Positions 6,216-7,643 of a DNA stretch of 7,643 nucleotides are shown piece after piece; position 1 is the first letter of the stretch, and each line of letters opens with the position of its first letter. Source of the stretch: Chitinophagaceae bacterium (GTDB taxonomy: Bacteria > Bacteroidota > Bacteroidia > Chitinophagales > Chitinophagaceae); the NCBI GenBank assembly GCA_947442905.1, contig CANEWV010000071.1, positions 1-7,643 on the forward strand. The letters are read 5' to 3'. The translations under genes were made by a program, and so were the position numbers. Under the pieces are notes generated by a model. It was not told the DNA's origin. It did not search any database and worked only from the letters and a program-made list of their open reading frames with translations.

Positions 6216-6821
6216 ATGCACCCCACTTATTTAGCCCTAGGCGATTCTTACACGATTGGAGAATCGGTACCCTTACATGAAAGTTTTCCATACCAATTGG
6301 TGAGGCAATTAAGGGCCAAACACCCGGGTTTTAACGCACCAGAAATTGTGGCAAAAACTGGTTGGACCACGAACGAATTGGCCACACATTTGATCCATAC
6401 TTTACTCCAAAAACAATATGATTTTGTCACACTTTTAATAGGCGTAAATAACCAATACCAAAATTTATCCATCACAGAATTTGACCAGGAATTTACCTTT
6501 TTATTACTCAAAGCATTGCAGTATAATGGGCACCAAAACAACCGCGTTTTTGTGCTTTCCATACCTGATTGGTCACATACCCCATTTGCTCAAAACAAAG
6601 CGCAGGAAACAGGGTTGAATTTGACAGAAATTAGTGCGCAAATTGATGCCTTTAATGAGGTGATAAAAAAGCGCTGTGAAGACATGGAAATTGAGTTCAT
6701 TTATATCACGGATGTAACCAGAAATTGTGCGCCAGAAATGATTGCGCAAGATGGCCTTCATTATAGTGCCAACATGCACCAAATTTGGGCAAACTTACTA
6801 CTACAAAAATTTGAATTATAA
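6216..6821 (+). CDS. SGNH/GDSL-family hydrolase
   Basis: A 201-residue single-domain hydrolase of the SGNH fold (esterase, lipase or acyl-hydrolase type). The conserved blocks are present in order: block I LALGDSYTIGE (6-16) with nucleophile Ser11, a block II glycine in KTGWTT (47-52), block III IGVNN (75-79) with the oxyanion Asn78, and block V DGLHYS (179-184) with Asp179 and His182. There is no signal peptide or membrane segment, so it should be cytoplasmic. Block III has GxNN where GxND is common; the Asn that matters is retained. It starts ten bases after kynU, with no terminator between, suggesting one transcript. Its stop codon overlaps the stop of convergent pyrF. The substrate cannot be read from the sequence; lysophospholipid or short acyl ester cleavage is the usual family role, and a link to kynurenine metabolism is speculation from position. 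Confidence 0.88.
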   Translation: MHPTYLALGDSYTIGESVPLHESFPYQLVRQLRAKHPGFNAPEIVAKTGWTTNELATHLIHTLLQKQYDFVTLLIGVNNQYQNLSITEFDQEFTFLLLKALQYNGHQNNRVFVLSIPDWSHTPFAQNKAQETGLNLTEISAQIDAFNEVIKKRCEDMEIEFIYITDVTRNCAPEMIAQDGLHYSANMHQIWANLLLQKFEL

Positions 6822-7628
6822 TGTCAAGTAACCAGCCATTTCAGTGGCATAATTTTTAGCAGCTTGACGAGCAGCCTCGGCAAAATCTTCCCCGTTACTA
6901 GCAAAAATAATGGCCCTACTTGCGGCTACCAACAAACCGCAATCTGGTATTGCACCATAGCGCGAAACTTCTTCTAAACTACCCCCTTGTGCACCAACGC
7001 CAGGTACCAATAAAAAGTGGTTTGGAATGATATTTCTAATGCCTACAAAATCACTTGCCTTGGTAGCACCCACCACAAACATTAAATTATTGGGTGTGCC
7101 CCAATTGGCTATTTTTTCTAGTACAACTTCGTATAATTGCTTACCCGTATTAGCGATAGATAATTGTTCAAAATCTTGGCTTCCTGCATTAGAAGTTAAT
7201 CCCAAAACAATGGTCCATTTATTTTGATATTCTAGAAAAGGACGCACGCTATCTTCTCCCATATAAGGAGCTACTGTAACCGCGTCAAACTGCATGGTTT
7301 CAAAAAAAGTTCGGGCATATTGGGCCGAGGTATTGCCAATATCCCCCCGCTTTGCATCGGCAATTGTGAACAAATTTTTGGGGATATATGCTAGTGTTTG
7401 CTGCATGGTTTCCCATCCTTTTACCCCTTCAGACTCGTAAAAAGCAGTATTAATTTTATACCCAACACAGTAATCTTTGGTGGCATCAATGATTTGTTTA
7501 TTAAACGCCAAAACCGCGTCTGGCTTGCCTTGCAAGTGCTTTGGCAATTTAGAAACTTCGGAGTCTAACCCCACCAATAAATATGATTTTTTAGCCCCAA
7601 TTTGAGCCACCAATTGTTCGCGCGTCAT
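6816..7628 (-). CDS. pyrF: Orotidine 5'-phosphate decarboxylase (type 2)
   Basis: Cytoplasmic enzyme that decarboxylates OMP to UMP, the last step of de novo pyrimidine synthesis. The 270 residues match the longer type-2 family found in Bacteroidota, actinobacteria and myxobacteria. Key sites are GLDSE (20-24) with Asp22, GYKIN (56-60) with Lys58, and the catalytic DAKRGDIGNT (91-100) carrying Lys93 and Asp96. PGVGAQGG (209-216) and Arg238 in AASRAI fit phosphate binding. I chose the ATG at 7628, giving MTREQLVAQI as in related proteins. An in-frame TTG at 7643 would add MYICG, but it overlaps what looks like the promoter. The gene converges on the kynU-hydrolase pair; its TAA stop shares six bases with the hydrolase stop. 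No other pyr gene is in view, so it is probably transcribed alone. Confidence 0.96.
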   Translation of the reverse strand: MTREQLVAQIGAKKSYLLVGLDSEVSKLPKHLQGKPDAVLAFNKQIIDATKDYCVGYKINTAFYESEGVKGWETMQQTLAYIPKNLFTIADAKRGDIGNTSAQYARTFFETMQFDAVTVAPYMGEDSVRPFLEYQNKWTIVLGLTSNAGSQDFEQLSIANTGKQLYEVVLEKIANWGTPNNLMFVVGATKASDFVGIRNIIPNHFLLVPGVGAQGGSLEEVSRYGAIPDCGLLVAASRAIIFASNGEDFAEAARQAAKNYATEMAGYLTL

Positions 7629-7632
7629 ACCG

Positions 7633-7640
7633 CAAATATA
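7633..7640 (-). promoter_or_regulatory. Candidate -7 promoter box of pyrF
   Basis: On the minus strand TATATTTG matches the Bacteroidota -7 consensus TAnnTTTG fully and is the same octamer as before ftsK. It ends four bases ahead of the pyrF ATG at 7628. The -33 element would lie beyond the right edge of the window and cannot be seen. With this spacing the mRNA would be leaderless or nearly so. Confidence 0.5.
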
Positions 7641-7643
7641 CAA

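Noticed and set aside
6248..6782. Two minus-strand open frames opposite the SGNH hydrolase (104 and 69 codons)
   Set aside because: The hydrolase has all SGNH blocks in order; these opposite frames have no domain features and are shadows.
6835..6857. GCCA / TGGC hairpin followed by TTTTT on the plus strand, a possible terminator for the kynU pair
   Set aside because: The stem is only four base pairs, four bases separate it from the T-run, and it falls within the pyrF coding region, so it is too weak to call.
1..7643. Search for a defence island, biosynthetic cluster, mobile element, tRNA or CRISPR array
   Set aside because: All of the window except short gaps is taken up by recognisable housekeeping or metabolic genes with no direct repeats, integrase or transposase, so there is no support for such a system.

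Overview
The window looks like ordinary chromosomal DNA from an AT-rich member of the Bacteroidota, perhaps a Chitinophagales or Sphingobacteriia relative. Three things suggest this. The proteins have the flavour of that phylum: a large secreted S9 peptidase, a type-2 PyrF starting MTREQL, and an FtsK with a long acidic linker. Convincing Shine-Dalgarno sites are mostly missing. Matches to the phylum's -7 promoter element (TAnnTTTG) lie just before start codons. I see no mobile element, phage gene, CRISPR array, tRNA or rRNA, and no gene-free stretch longer than 127 bases.

Layout, left to right. Bases 1-1275 (minus) are the first 425 codons of the DNA translocase gene ftsK; the motor part lies beyond the left edge. 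Bases 1338-4806 (minus) hold a tight three-gene run, transcribed right to left: a secreted S9-family serine peptidase, shikimate kinase (aroK) and a DUF423 membrane protein, with gaps of 10 and 3 bases. A 62-base gap with a likely promoter then leads to ftsK. A 127-base divergent gap (4807-4933) separates this block from a plus-strand pair: kynureninase (kynU) and, 10 bases on, a small SGNH/GDSL hydrolase. pyrF (orotidine 5'-phosphate decarboxylase) converges on that pair, and the two final stop codons share the hexamer TTATAA.

Functionally this is a mixed housekeeping region: chromosome segregation and division (ftsK), aromatic amino acid synthesis (aroK), tryptophan/kynurenine breakdown or de novo NAD synthesis (kynU), pyrimidine synthesis (pyrF) and periplasmic or outer-surface peptide breakdown (S9 peptidase). 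No single pathway links all of them. The kynU-hydrolase pair is the one place where co-transcription might reveal the role of an unassigned enzyme.

I found no clearly new biological system. The points most worth a second look are: a run of nine A's in the linker of ftsK, where slippage either way would release a membrane-domain-only protein; -7 promoter boxes so close to the ATG of ftsK and pyrF that their mRNAs should be leaderless or nearly so; a 16-base dyad just upstream of kynU; and an S9 peptidase with an intact catalytic triad but without the glutamate pair that defines true dipeptidyl peptidase IV.
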